Below are positions 48,201 through 55,158 of a stretch of 64,000 nt of DNA, piece after piece. The stretch comes from Rhizobium sp. Leaf262 (GTDB lineage Bacteria; Pseudomonadota; Alphaproteobacteria; Rhizobiales; Rhizobiaceae). The stretch covers positions 63,088-127,087 of the forward strand of contig NZ_LMMM01000018.1 in the NCBI RefSeq assembly GCF_001422245.1, read 5' to 3'. The notes under the pieces are model-generated. The model worked only from the letters and a program-made list of their open reading frames with translations, had not been told where the DNA came from and did not search any database. The stretch's first letter is position 1, and the number at the start of each line of letters is the position of its first letter. A program made the translations under genes and the position numbers.

Positions 48201-48504
48201 GGTCATCGACCTCGCTTTCTATCAGGGAGGCGCAGATCATTTGAGGCTCGGAGAAGAGTTTCACCACAACGGGCTCAACATCCGCTGCGCCCAGATCAAC
48301 CGCGTCCCTCGCGGCATGTCGGACCAATGGAACAGACGTCGCCTCGCGCAGGAAACCGTCAGCCTGCTTGAAAGCCATGGCAAGATCATTCGCCAGGAGA
48401 TGATCACCCACATCGTTCCGCTTCGTGATGGTCCCGCCTTCCTTGCCGATCTGGTGACCAACAGGCCGGAATTTCTTCAGATCGTTTTCAAGGCCGACGA
48501 ATGA
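45256..48504 (+). CDS. Trifunctional fusion: GT4 + Gfo/Idh/MocA + MDR dehydrogenase
   Basis: A 1082-residue protein with three enzymes. Residues ~1-360 are a GT4 transferase (L-I-T-V-A-R-F-S-R-Q-K-D-H, F-E-G-L-P-I-A-V-L-E-A-M-S). Residues ~372-720 are a Gfo/Idh/MocA sugar oxidoreductase (I-G-F-I-G-V-G-G-I-A-N-R-H, F-V-E-K-P-I-T, G-V-G-Y-H-W-R-Y). Residues ~724-1082 are an MDR dehydrogenase (F-S-A-G-T-E, V-I-V-I-G-S-G-T-V-G-L-M), but the usual catalytic zinc Cys is replaced by the S-A-G-T-E loop. The first junction looks like an old start: M372 has AAGGA about 11 nt upstream. It is coupled by 4 bp to genes on both sides. Activities are inferred from motifs; the substrate is unknown. Confidence 0.85.
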   Translation: MISQRHRIVLATDSLDPSGMGEHMLTLAVTLGNDWDITIASPVGNASDLMTRAASLGLSVKTYDDTASFAGWLKTSGVSLLHVHAGIGWEGHEVAKAGIACGIPVIRTEHLPYLLTDEDQKRHYARECAKLAHRIVVSADSRASFEANDVSAEDLTLVRNGIIALQPSPAANPDILTGLDDRKILITVARFSRQKDHTTLIQALPAILAAHPSVLLLLVGKGDEIGRIGALVETLSLQNHVIFAGQRSDIADLMAKADAFVLPSQFEGLPIAVLEAMSIGLPVVATRIGGTLEALGADHPYLAKCADPASLSATVIAALDDEAKARAVGQIGRKRFETEFSAQRMASETAAVYGRVLSTSTQATMTQGHVSMNKARIGFIGVGGIANRHLDILAGFDDVELVAFADPDFARAEQAAFRFGAKAFDNHRAMLDQQALDAVYICIPPFAHGDAERDLIRRGIPFFVEKPITLDLALAEELSNAIETAGLITGVGYHWRYLDTVDEARTRLADNPAQLLSGYWLDQTPPPQWWWKTDGSGGQMVEQATHIIDLARYLVGEIKDVYGRVGFRERPEFPGLDVPAVTTASLTFQSGVIATISSTCLLGWSHRVGLNIFADRLAIELTDHDIMVDVGAGRPVRHAEGDPVWREDRDFIDAVSGGENHIRCTYQDALATHRVALAVATSAREGQPVRLEEPAVRRNSPAPLRHLPRVEEPQGLSPGHRIIHSLGIEAPGRAYLFDYEEGPPGDGQVRLETLYTGFSAGTELTFMKNTNPYFHSRFDGGRGVFIENDPDLHYPVPFLGYMEVARVSESRAAGFAQGDIIAGTYGHKSGHTADPFHDVMLPLPQDIDPVLGVLVAQMGPIAANGILHADSDALGAQAPSFGAGIAGRNVIVIGSGTVGLMTALFAQNAGALDVVLADPSAFRRQKAHAMGITAMTEADAWQHAKARWHNGGSDRGADIVFQTRAHAESLHTALKALRPQGTVIDLAFYQGGADHLRLGEEFHHNGLNIRCAQINRVPRGMSDQWNRRRLAQETVSLLESHGKIIRQEMITHIVPLRDGPAFLADLVTNRPEFLQIVFKADE

Positions 48505-50744
48505 TAGAGCAGCAACCGCCCATCCGCATTCTCTTCGTTTTTGCCTGGCTTGTGGTCGGTGGTGAGGAAACGGAAGTTCGGCACTTGGCTCGCAACCTCG
48601 ACCGCAGCCGGTACCGTCTGGATGTCGTGGTCTGTTTCCACAAGGAAAACATGCCACACCAGACCCACGATCAGTTGCGCGACCTGGGCGTGGACGTCGA
48701 CACCACCCCTTACACTCTGTCTTTCGAAGACACGGTCGCCTATCTCTCCAACACGATAGCGGCCTACGACGTCGTCGTTTCCTGCCAGAACGTCGCGGAT
48801 ATCTATCCCGCACTGGAGCGTATGCACTGGCGTCCTCCGCTCATCGAACATGGCGGACTGGTGTCTGAAGCTCTGGCCGGGCCGAAGCACCACACCAGCC
48901 GTTATGTGGGCGTCTGCCGCTCCATCCGCGACGCCGCAGCCAGTGTCATGCCGGGCCGGGAAAGCGACGCCATCGAAATCCCCTCGATGGTGGATATCGC
49001 CGAATTTGATGGCAGTGCCCGCGATGCCACACGCGCGTCCCTCGGCGTTACCGGAGAGAGCATGCTGGTCGGCTGGGTCGGCAGGCTCGATCCGAAAAAG
49101 AACGTCGAAGACTTCATCGAGGCTGCAGCACACGTCCATATCAACAATCCGGACACCCGTTTCGTCATCATCGGTGGCCCGGACGCTTTCCTGCCGGACT
49201 ATGCCGTCGCCCTTCGCAACCTCGTAAGGGAAAGACGTCTCGACAATGTCCTGACATTCCTCGGAGACCGCAAGGACATTCCCGCTCTCCTGTCGGCTCT
49301 GGATATCTTCGTCTGGCTGTCGAAGGGTGAAGGAATGCCCCACGTCATCGCCGAAGCGGGCGCTGCCGGTCTGCCTGTCATTGCCACGCCTGACAATGGC
49401 GCCGCCCAGCAGATAGAGGATGGCACAACCGGCATCTTCGTGCCCTATCACGACCCGGTCTGCGTGGCAGCCGCGATCGAAAGACTGAGCGCCTCCGCCG
49501 AGTTGCGCAGCAGGCTGGGGCTGGCGCTGCGCCAAAAAGTGGTATCGACCTACAGCGTAAATGCCATCGTGCCGCAGTGGGAGCGGCTCATCCATAACGT
49601 CATCAGGGAAAGACAGTCGGCAAAGCCGACAGGCATTTTCCAATCGTTTCTTCAGGGCGGTTTCGAATGTTCCACCCACCGCCTTCGCCCGCGTGACTGC
49701 GAGAGCCGGGGAAAGCGGCTGGATGTCATCGCTGCAACGGGGCACGACCGCCACGCTGTAGAAGATTATCGCCAGCTTGCCACGCACTCTATCACCACCG
49801 TCCGGGATGGATTGCGCTGGTATCTGATCGAGACGACACCGGGCCATTACGACTGGTCCAGCTTCACCCCAATGCTGAAAGCCGCATGCGATACGGGAAC
49901 GCAGGTCATCTGGGATTTGCTGCATTACGGCTGGCCTGATGATATCGACATATGGTCCCCTCAATTCGTCAAACGCTTCGCCCGCTTTGCCGCTGCCGCC
50001 GCACAGCTGGTGAAAGACCAGACCGACGCCATCCCCTTTTATTCGCCCGTCAATGAAATCTCGTTCTTCTCATGGGGCGGTGGGGATGCTGCCTATCTCA
50101 ACCCCTTCGCCCATGGCCGGGGTTTTGAGTTGAAAGTGCAACTGGCCCACGCAGCCATAGCCGCCATGGATGCCATTCTCGACGTCGAACCGAGAGCGCG
50201 CTTCGTCCATTGCGACCCCGTCATCAACGTCATCACCGACCCCTCCCGCCCATGGGAGAGAGGCGTGGCCGAAGGCCACCGCCAATCGCAATTTCAGGGC
50301 TGGGATCTGCTTGCTGGCCGCATGTGGCCGCAGATCGGCGGTGCCGATAAATATCTCGATATCGTCGGCGTCAACTACTACCACAACAACCAATGGATCC
50401 ACGGCGGCCCACCCATCGACATGGACCACCCACTCTACAAACCCTTCCGAACCATCCTCACCGAAACATACGCCCGCTACGGCAAACCCATCTTCATCGC
50501 CGAAACCGGCATAGAAGGCGAGCGCCGCGCCAGCTGGATGTCCTACATCCACCAGGAAGTCACCGCCGCCATGAAACAGGGCGTACCAATAGAAGGCATC
50601 TGCCTCTACCCCATCGTCAACCACCCCGGCTGGGATGACGACCGCGCCTGTGAGAATGGATTGTTGTCAGCAAGGTTTGCTAACGGCAAACGGGATGTTT
50701 ACGAGCCGTTGTCGGATGTTTTGAAAGTGTATTCCGAGAGATAA
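48501..50744 (+). CDS. Fusion: GT4 glycosyltransferase + GH-A (GH1-like) glycosidase
   Basis: A 747-residue bifunctional protein. Residues ~1-375 are GT4 (V-G-W-V-G-R-L-D-P-K-K-N, K-G-E-G-M-P-H-V-I-A-E-A). Residues ~380-745 are a TIM-barrel glycosidase of clan GH-A, closest in look to GH1: acid/base E519 in Y-S-P-V-N-E-I-S-F, nucleophile E668 in F-I-A-E-T-G. There is no signal peptide, so hydrolysis or transglycosylation would be cytosolic. It is coupled by 4 bp to the trifunctional gene and ends 1 bp before the 3' end of a converging tRNA gene. Function is unknown. Confidence 0.85.
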   Translation: MIEQQPPIRILFVFAWLVVGGEETEVRHLARNLDRSRYRLDVVVCFHKENMPHQTHDQLRDLGVDVDTTPYTLSFEDTVAYLSNTIAAYDVVVSCQNVADIYPALERMHWRPPLIEHGGLVSEALAGPKHHTSRYVGVCRSIRDAAASVMPGRESDAIEIPSMVDIAEFDGSARDATRASLGVTGESMLVGWVGRLDPKKNVEDFIEAAAHVHINNPDTRFVIIGGPDAFLPDYAVALRNLVRERRLDNVLTFLGDRKDIPALLSALDIFVWLSKGEGMPHVIAEAGAAGLPVIATPDNGAAQQIEDGTTGIFVPYHDPVCVAAAIERLSASAELRSRLGLALRQKVVSTYSVNAIVPQWERLIHNVIRERQSAKPTGIFQSFLQGGFECSTHRLRPRDCESRGKRLDVIAATGHDRHAVEDYRQLATHSITTVRDGLRWYLIETTPGHYDWSSFTPMLKAACDTGTQVIWDLLHYGWPDDIDIWSPQFVKRFARFAAAAAQLVKDQTDAIPFYSPVNEISFFSWGGGDAAYLNPFAHGRGFELKVQLAHAAIAAMDAILDVEPRARFVHCDPVINVITDPSRPWERGVAEGHRQSQFQGWDLLAGRMWPQIGGADKYLDIVGVNYYHNNQWIHGGPPIDMDHPLYKPFRTILTETYARYGKPIFIAETGIEGERRASWMSYIHQEVTAAMKQGVPIEGICLYPIVNHPGWDDDRACENGLLSARFANGKRDVYEPLSDVLKVYSER

Positions 50745-50745
50745 G

Positions 50746-50822
50746 TGGTAGCGGGAGAGGGACTTGAACCCCCGACACGCGGATTATGATTCCGCTGCTC
50801 TAACCACCTGAGCTACCCCGCC
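50746..50822 (-). tRNA. tRNA-Met (CAT), probably elongator
   Basis: A 77-nt cloverleaf on the minus strand. The anticodon loop A-T-C-A-T-A-A sits between GCGGA and TCCGC, giving anticodon CAT. The T arm has GGGGG-TTCAAGT-CCCTC, and CCA is encoded at the 3' end (50748-50746). The first pair is G-U. The lack of the three-GC initiator stem argues against fMet; a lysidine-type Ile(CAT) is less likely but cannot be excluded. Confidence 0.93.
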
Positions 50823-50957
50823 ACAGAGGGACGTGACAGTTTTGTAACCGTCCGTTCCATCAGGATGAGCGGCTTATAAGGTGCCGCTCCCTTTGGTGTC
50901 AAGCGCAAGATGCGCAAAAACGTCGCTTTCTGTCTTGCGACAAAAAGCTGAATGGTT

Positions 50958-52154
50958 TCAGGCCGCGACCGGGTTTTGCAACAGGGCTTTCAGCGACGCT
51001 TCAGCTTCCGGTGAACGCTCCGAACGCTCTATGAAGCCACCGCCATAGACGCGGGCGTCGGCGCCGGGGGCGGAATAGAGGACGCAGGCCTGGCCGGGGG
51101 CAACGCCTGCTTCACCGATGGAGAGATCGACGTAGACGCCCTTCTCATCCACATGCAATACCGCTTCAGCTGGAGGGCGTGTGGAGCGAACTTTAGCGAA
51201 ACAGGCAAAGCCCTCGCCCGCGTCGCTCGAAAGATCGCCGTCACCCAGCCAGTTCATGTCGCGCAGATAGACGCGGTGCGTTTCCAGCGCCTCGCGGGGG
51301 CCGACGACGACGCGTCGTCCACGGGCATCGAGGTGGACAACATAGAGCGGCTCACCAGTGGCGACACCAATGCCGCGCCGCTGGCCGATGGTGTAATGCA
51401 CGATGCCATCGTGACGGCCAAGCACGCGACCATCGAGATGAACGATATCGCCCACCAGTGCTGCGTTCGGCTTCAGCTTGTTGATGATATCGGTATACTT
51501 GCCCTGCGGCACGAAACAGATGTCCTGGCTGTCGGCCTTCTTGGCAACGACGAGGCCCATCTCTTCGGCAAGCTCACGCGTTTGCGCCTTGGACAGACCA
51601 CCCAGCGGGAAGCGCAGATAATCGATCTGCTCCTGCGTGGTCGCAAACAGGAACCAGCTCTGGTCGCGGTCGCTATCGATAGGGCGGAAGAGCGCACGGC
51701 GATTAGGGTGGCCGGCAACAGGGTTGAGGCGAGAGCGAATATAGTGGCCGGTCGCCAGCGCATCCGCGCCCAGTTCCTGTGCGGTGGCGAGGAGATCGGC
51801 GAACTTGACCGTCTGGTTGCAGGCCACACAGGGAACAGGCGTTTCGCCCATGGCATAGGCTTCGGCGAAGGGATTGATCACGGTTTCGCGGAAGCGGGCT
51901 TCATAATCCAGCACATAGTGCGGAATGCCCAGCGTTTCGCAGACGCGGCGCGCGTCGTCGATATCCTGCCCCGCGCAGCAGGAGCCAGCGCGGTGGACGG
52001 CAGCGCCGTGATCGTAAAGTTGAAGGGTGATGCCGAGGACGTCATAGCCCTCGCGTTTGAGGATTCCCGCCACAACGGAGGAGTCCACGCCGCCGGACAT
52101 GGCGACGACAATCCGGGTGTCTTCCGGCTTCTTATCAAAGTCGAGCGTGTTCAC
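50958..52154 (-). CDS. mnmA: tRNA-specific 2-thiouridylase MnmA
   Basis: A 398-residue enzyme. The PP-loop S-G-G-V-D-S-S is at ~20-26, with catalytic cysteines in P-V-P-C-V-A-C-N and D-I-C-F-V-P-Q-G-K. It thiolates U34 of Lys, Glu and Gln tRNAs. The length matches the alphaproteobacterial form. It lies upstream of and on the same strand as tRNA-Met, 135 bp apart. No partner genes are nearby. Confidence 0.95.
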   Translation of the reverse strand: MNTLDFDKKPEDTRIVVAMSGGVDSSVVAGILKREGYDVLGITLQLYDHGAAVHRAGSCCAGQDIDDARRVCETLGIPHYVLDYEARFRETVINPFAEAYAMGETPVPCVACNQTVKFADLLATAQELGADALATGHYIRSRLNPVAGHPNRRALFRPIDSDRDQSWFLFATTQEQIDYLRFPLGGLSKAQTRELAEEMGLVVAKKADSQDICFVPQGKYTDIINKLKPNAALVGDIVHLDGRVLGRHDGIVHYTIGQRRGIGVATGEPLYVVHLDARGRRVVVGPREALETHRVYLRDMNWLGDGDLSSDAGEGFACFAKVRSTRPPAEAVLHVDEKGVYVDLSIGEAGVAPGQACVLYSAPGADARVYGGGFIERSERSPEAEASLKALLQNPVAA

Positions 52155-52262
52155 GTGTTTTCCAATCGTCAGTCATACCGGGGGTCAAGGCCCCGCCGCC
52201 TGTCGTCTCCGGCTCAACCGGAATTAAGGTGCTGCATATAGAAAAAATTGGCTGAAAACGCA

Positions 52263-52290
52263 AGTAGAGGGCGGTGGACCGCCCTCTACT
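52263..52290. terminator. Hairpin between opgC and mnmA
   Basis: Perfect 12-bp arms (AGTAGAGGGCGG / CCGCCCTCTACT) with a TGGA loop. Probably ends opgC transcription on the minus strand, though the following T-run is weak. Confidence 0.65.
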
Positions 52291-52313
52291 GCATTGGTTC
52301 TAGATGGATGACT

Positions 52314-53501
52314 TCAGGCGCCGGCGGTCTTTTGACCGTCGCCCAGCCACTTTTCGCGTTCTCTCCACAGTGCAGGGAGCGCCAGCATCGCGACACCGAC
52401 AAGAGCGATGATCGTCTTTTCCACCTGCGTCAGCTCAGCCGTGCGGCCATCGAGATAATAGATGCCGTAGACAATCGCGACGTGCCAGACATAGACCTGA
52501 AGCGAGTGGCGACCCAGAAGCTGCAGGAACTTAAGAGACAGAACCCAGATCACGGCCGCAGCAGCCTTCTGCACCAGCGGATTATGATGCTTGGGACCGG
52601 CGATCAGCAACCATGTCAGACCAACGCCAACAGCGAGGAAGTTGATGAGGTAGACCGGACCGAAGTCAGCACGGATTTCCATGGTCGAGAACTTGCCGAG
52701 CATGAATTCAGGCATCAGGTTCCAAGCCGTTGCAATGCGCAGCGGCACGAAGAACAGGCAGACGATGAGCGCCGCCTTGGCAATCCAGCTGCGCTGCGGC
52801 GAAAAGATCTTCGTCCAGGCGATTTTGTTCTGCGCCGTCATCGCACCCATGACCAGCGCGGAGAAGAACACCAACTGCCAGCCGAACAGGTTGAAGCTGA
52901 CACGAATGCCCTGCTCGTCTGCACCCTTCACCAGTTCATTGACCGGCGTCGTGAACAGCTGCTGCAAGCCGAGCTGACCTGCCATCCACACCAGAAGCGA
53001 ACCGGCCATGACGTACGCCCACTTGCCATCAAGGCACAGCTTGACGAGGAACGGCGCAAAAATCATGTAGACGATATATTGCGGCAGAATGTCCATGAAA
53101 GTCGGCTGGAACAGGAAGGTCGCGATTGCGGCCAGACGCAGCGGATCGTCAAACGACGTCATGCCGAGCCAGTTGTACCAGATGTAAGGTGCATGCGGGA
53201 TGATCATGCGGACAAAGAGCACCGCAATGACGAGGCCCATCGCGTATTTATATAGTTCCAGCGCCCGCGCCCAGATGAGGTCCCGGCCCATCTCGTAGCC
53301 GTACTTCATCATCTTGCGGGCATAGACCATGCCGATCAGAAGACCGGACAGGAACACGAAGCCCTGAGCATCTTCCACGAAGGCGAACTGCCGGTGGTTG
53401 ATCTCCATCAGCCACAGGCCGCCAGCGAAGACGAGGTGGTTGATCAGCATGAAAACGAGAAAATACCCGCGCATCCCATCGATCAGGTCAAAGCGTTTCA
53501 T
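52314..53501 (-). CDS. opgC: OpgC family membrane acyltransferase-like protein
   Basis: A 395-residue inner-membrane protein with about ten helices. It starts M-K-R-F-D-L-I-D-G-M-R-G-Y-F-L-V-F-M-L-I-N-H, the OpgC_C signature (the R-G and N-H motif of the acyltransferase-3 superfamily). OpgC proteins succinylate osmoregulated periplasmic glucans. ATG 53501 gives the family start; the frame reaching 53846 is not conserved. An exact sigma-EcfG promoter lies about 100 bp upstream. Confidence 0.88.
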   Translation of the reverse strand: MKRFDLIDGMRGYFLVFMLINHLVFAGGLWLMEINHRQFAFVEDAQGFVFLSGLLIGMVYARKMMKYGYEMGRDLIWARALELYKYAMGLVIAVLFVRMIIPHAPYIWYNWLGMTSFDDPLRLAAIATFLFQPTFMDILPQYIVYMIFAPFLVKLCLDGKWAYVMAGSLLVWMAGQLGLQQLFTTPVNELVKGADEQGIRVSFNLFGWQLVFFSALVMGAMTAQNKIAWTKIFSPQRSWIAKAALIVCLFFVPLRIATAWNLMPEFMLGKFSTMEIRADFGPVYLINFLAVGVGLTWLLIAGPKHHNPLVQKAAAAVIWVLSLKFLQLLGRHSLQVYVWHVAIVYGIYYLDGRTAELTQVEKTIIALVGVAMLALPALWREREKWLGDGQKTAGA

Positions 53502-53598
53502 CTGGCTTGCTCTCCATAATCGCAGGCATCTCTGAGCGAAGACTGCCTGATCCGAACGACAGGATGGTTCTCGGGGTACCATCCAAACTTGGATCGTG

Positions 53599-53623
53599 AA
53601 CGCGGTTTTAAGGCTGCGGTTCC
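53599..53623 (-). promoter_or_regulatory. Sigma-EcfG promoter of opgC
   Basis: Minus strand GGAAC (53623-53619), 16 bp, CGTT (53602-53599): an exact match, leaving a leader of about 90 nt. Confidence 0.68.
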
Positions 53624-53813
53624 GCCAAAAACAACGTTTTACCGCTCGCGTTGATTTCACATTGCTGTGTTGCGCCCTTGGGTAAAGCTCCCTGACTGAA
53701 CGCCGGATGAATGGAAAGTGGCGATTGCGTGGATGAACTGCGGCGAACCATAACAAGGGCTTAGCGCCCAAAACACCGCGAGCGCCTGAAACACAGGGCC
53801 TCTGGAACGACAA

Positions 53814-53845
53814 TGGCCGGTGCAGAACTTGCTCTGCACCGGCCA
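53814..53845 (-). terminator. Strong hairpin after the Tim44-domain gene
   Basis: Perfect 13-bp arms TGGCCGGTGCAGA / TCTGCACCGGCCA with a 6-nt loop. The T-run after it is poor, so it could also be an mRNA-stabilising element. Confidence 0.6.
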
Positions 53846-53872
53846 CATTTTCATTCAGTTTTTTTCAACCTG

Positions 53873-54952
53873 TCAGGCTGCGGCCTGAATGGCAGCGACC
53901 TGCCACTCCGAACCGTTCTGGCGAACGAATGTCCACAGCTCGGTTGATTCTTCCGGCTCATGCTCGTTGCCTTCAACGATCTTGCCGGTATTGCGATCAC
54001 GCATCACGTCGATGGCGGAGTAGCGCATGGCGACCGTGGCGTAGTCCTTGCCCTCTTCGTGCCAGGCTTCGGCAACATCACCCTGCAACAGGGTCACGTC
54101 GCGCACGTCATTCTTGACACCGCTGGTGGCGTGGTCGCTCAGTTCCTCGGCCAGATAGGACATGGCTTCAGGCGTGGTCAGCTTGCGAAGGGCGCTATAG
54201 TCCTCGGCGGCATAGGCAGCCTGAACGTTCTCCAGCGTCTTCTGGAAGGTTTCCAGATCGACCTGCGTCACGCCGATTTCATCACCTTCCGACATGGCAT
54301 TTTCATGCGGTGTCGGCTTGGCCGCGACAGGAGCAGCAGCAGCCGTTGCTGCGGCGGCGGCACCACCGAAGGAACCGGCCTTGGAGCCCATCTGCGGGAT
54401 CTTGAAGCCACCCATAGAGTTCTGGTTGCCCTGTGGCGCAGAATAGTCACTGCGCGCCGAGCTGTTTCCAGCCGCACCGCCGAAAGCAGGCTTGCCCTGA
54501 CGGCGCGATGCGAAGAAGCGCATGGCCAGCATGATCAGACCACCGATGAGAAGACCCTGCAGCAACATGCCGAAGAAACCGGCCATACCACCGAAGCCGC
54601 CACCCATGAGCATGCCGAACAGGCCACCCATCAGCAAACCACCCATGAGGCCGCCCATCATACCACCGAACATACCGCGGCTCTGCTGCGGCGCCTGTGC
54701 ATTCGGGCGCGCAGGCTGTGCTGCACCCGGCGTTGCCTGGTTGGTATTCGGCGTCATGCTGCGGTTGATCGGAGCTGCCTGACCCGGCGTCGTATTTGTT
54801 GCAGGCGGCGCGGAAAAGGTTCTCGTGCCACGGCTACCGAAACCGCCGCTTGCGCGCCGTGCCTCGGCCATATCCACAGCAATGAATGAAACGGCAATGC
54901 CCAATGCGGCAACCGCAAACAAACCCCTAAAGCGCCTAATGGCAGCAAACAT
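53873..54952 (-). CDS. Tim44-like domain membrane protein
   Basis: A 359-residue protein. An N-terminal hydrophobic helix (F-A-V-A-A-L-G-I-A-V-S-F-I-A-V) is followed by a low-complexity stretch, then a Met/Gly-rich membrane segment (G-M-F-G-G-M-M-G-G-L-M-G-G and G-L-L-I-G-G-L-I-M-L-A). The C-terminal ~150 residues are a Tim44/TimA-like fold (F-Q-K-T-L-E-N-V-Q-A-A-Y-A-A-E-D-Y, W-T-F-V-R-Q-N-G-S-E-W-Q-V-A-A-I-Q). Bacterial members are inner-membrane proteins of uncertain role. ATG 54952 gives a plausible N-terminus. Confidence 0.85.
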   Translation of the reverse strand: MFAAIRRFRGLFAVAALGIAVSFIAVDMAEARRASGGFGSRGTRTFSAPPATNTTPGQAAPINRSMTPNTNQATPGAAQPARPNAQAPQQSRGMFGGMMGGLMGGLLMGGLFGMLMGGGFGGMAGFFGMLLQGLLIGGLIMLAMRFFASRRQGKPAFGGAAGNSSARSDYSAPQGNQNSMGGFKIPQMGSKAGSFGGAAAAATAAAAPVAAKPTPHENAMSEGDEIGVTQVDLETFQKTLENVQAAYAAEDYSALRKLTTPEAMSYLAEELSDHATSGVKNDVRDVTLLQGDVAEAWHEEGKDYATVAMRYSAIDVMRDRNTGKIVEGNEHEPEESTELWTFVRQNGSEWQVAAIQAAA

Positions 54953-55095
54953 CGTCTTCTCCTGTTGCACCGCCCTCCCATTGAGCGGCTCGTCTTTGTC
55001 GATATAGCAACTATGGATCATCATTTTTAGAGGAATGGCATAAAATTTTTCGTGATATGCAACCTTGAGTAAATATATGGTCGTAAATACAAAAA

Positions 55096-55125
55096 ACCCG
55101 GCACGGGATTTCTCCTGTGCCGGGT
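55096..55125 (-). terminator. Terminator after serA
   Basis: On the minus strand, arms ACCCGGCAC / GTGCCGGGT with a 12-nt loop and then a T6 run. It lies 34 bp after the serA stop. Confidence 0.85.
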
Positions 55126-55158
55126 GATTTTCATGTGTCGAAGCTAGCCTGAACCAGC

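Larger units (their letters stand above)
53502..53872. other. Intergenic region upstream of opgC
   Basis: 371 bp without a gene. It holds the EcfG-type promoter of opgC (53623-53599) and a perfect 13-bp hairpin (53814-53845) 28 bp after the Tim44 stop. Otherwise nothing clear. Confidence 0.6.

Noticed and set aside
47581-49964. Long minus-strand frames antisense to the fusion genes
   Set aside because: Shadow frames in a GC-rich coding region; the + strand motifs are clear.
51153-52241. Open frame antisense to mnmA
   Set aside because: mnmA has all catalytic motifs; the other strand has none.
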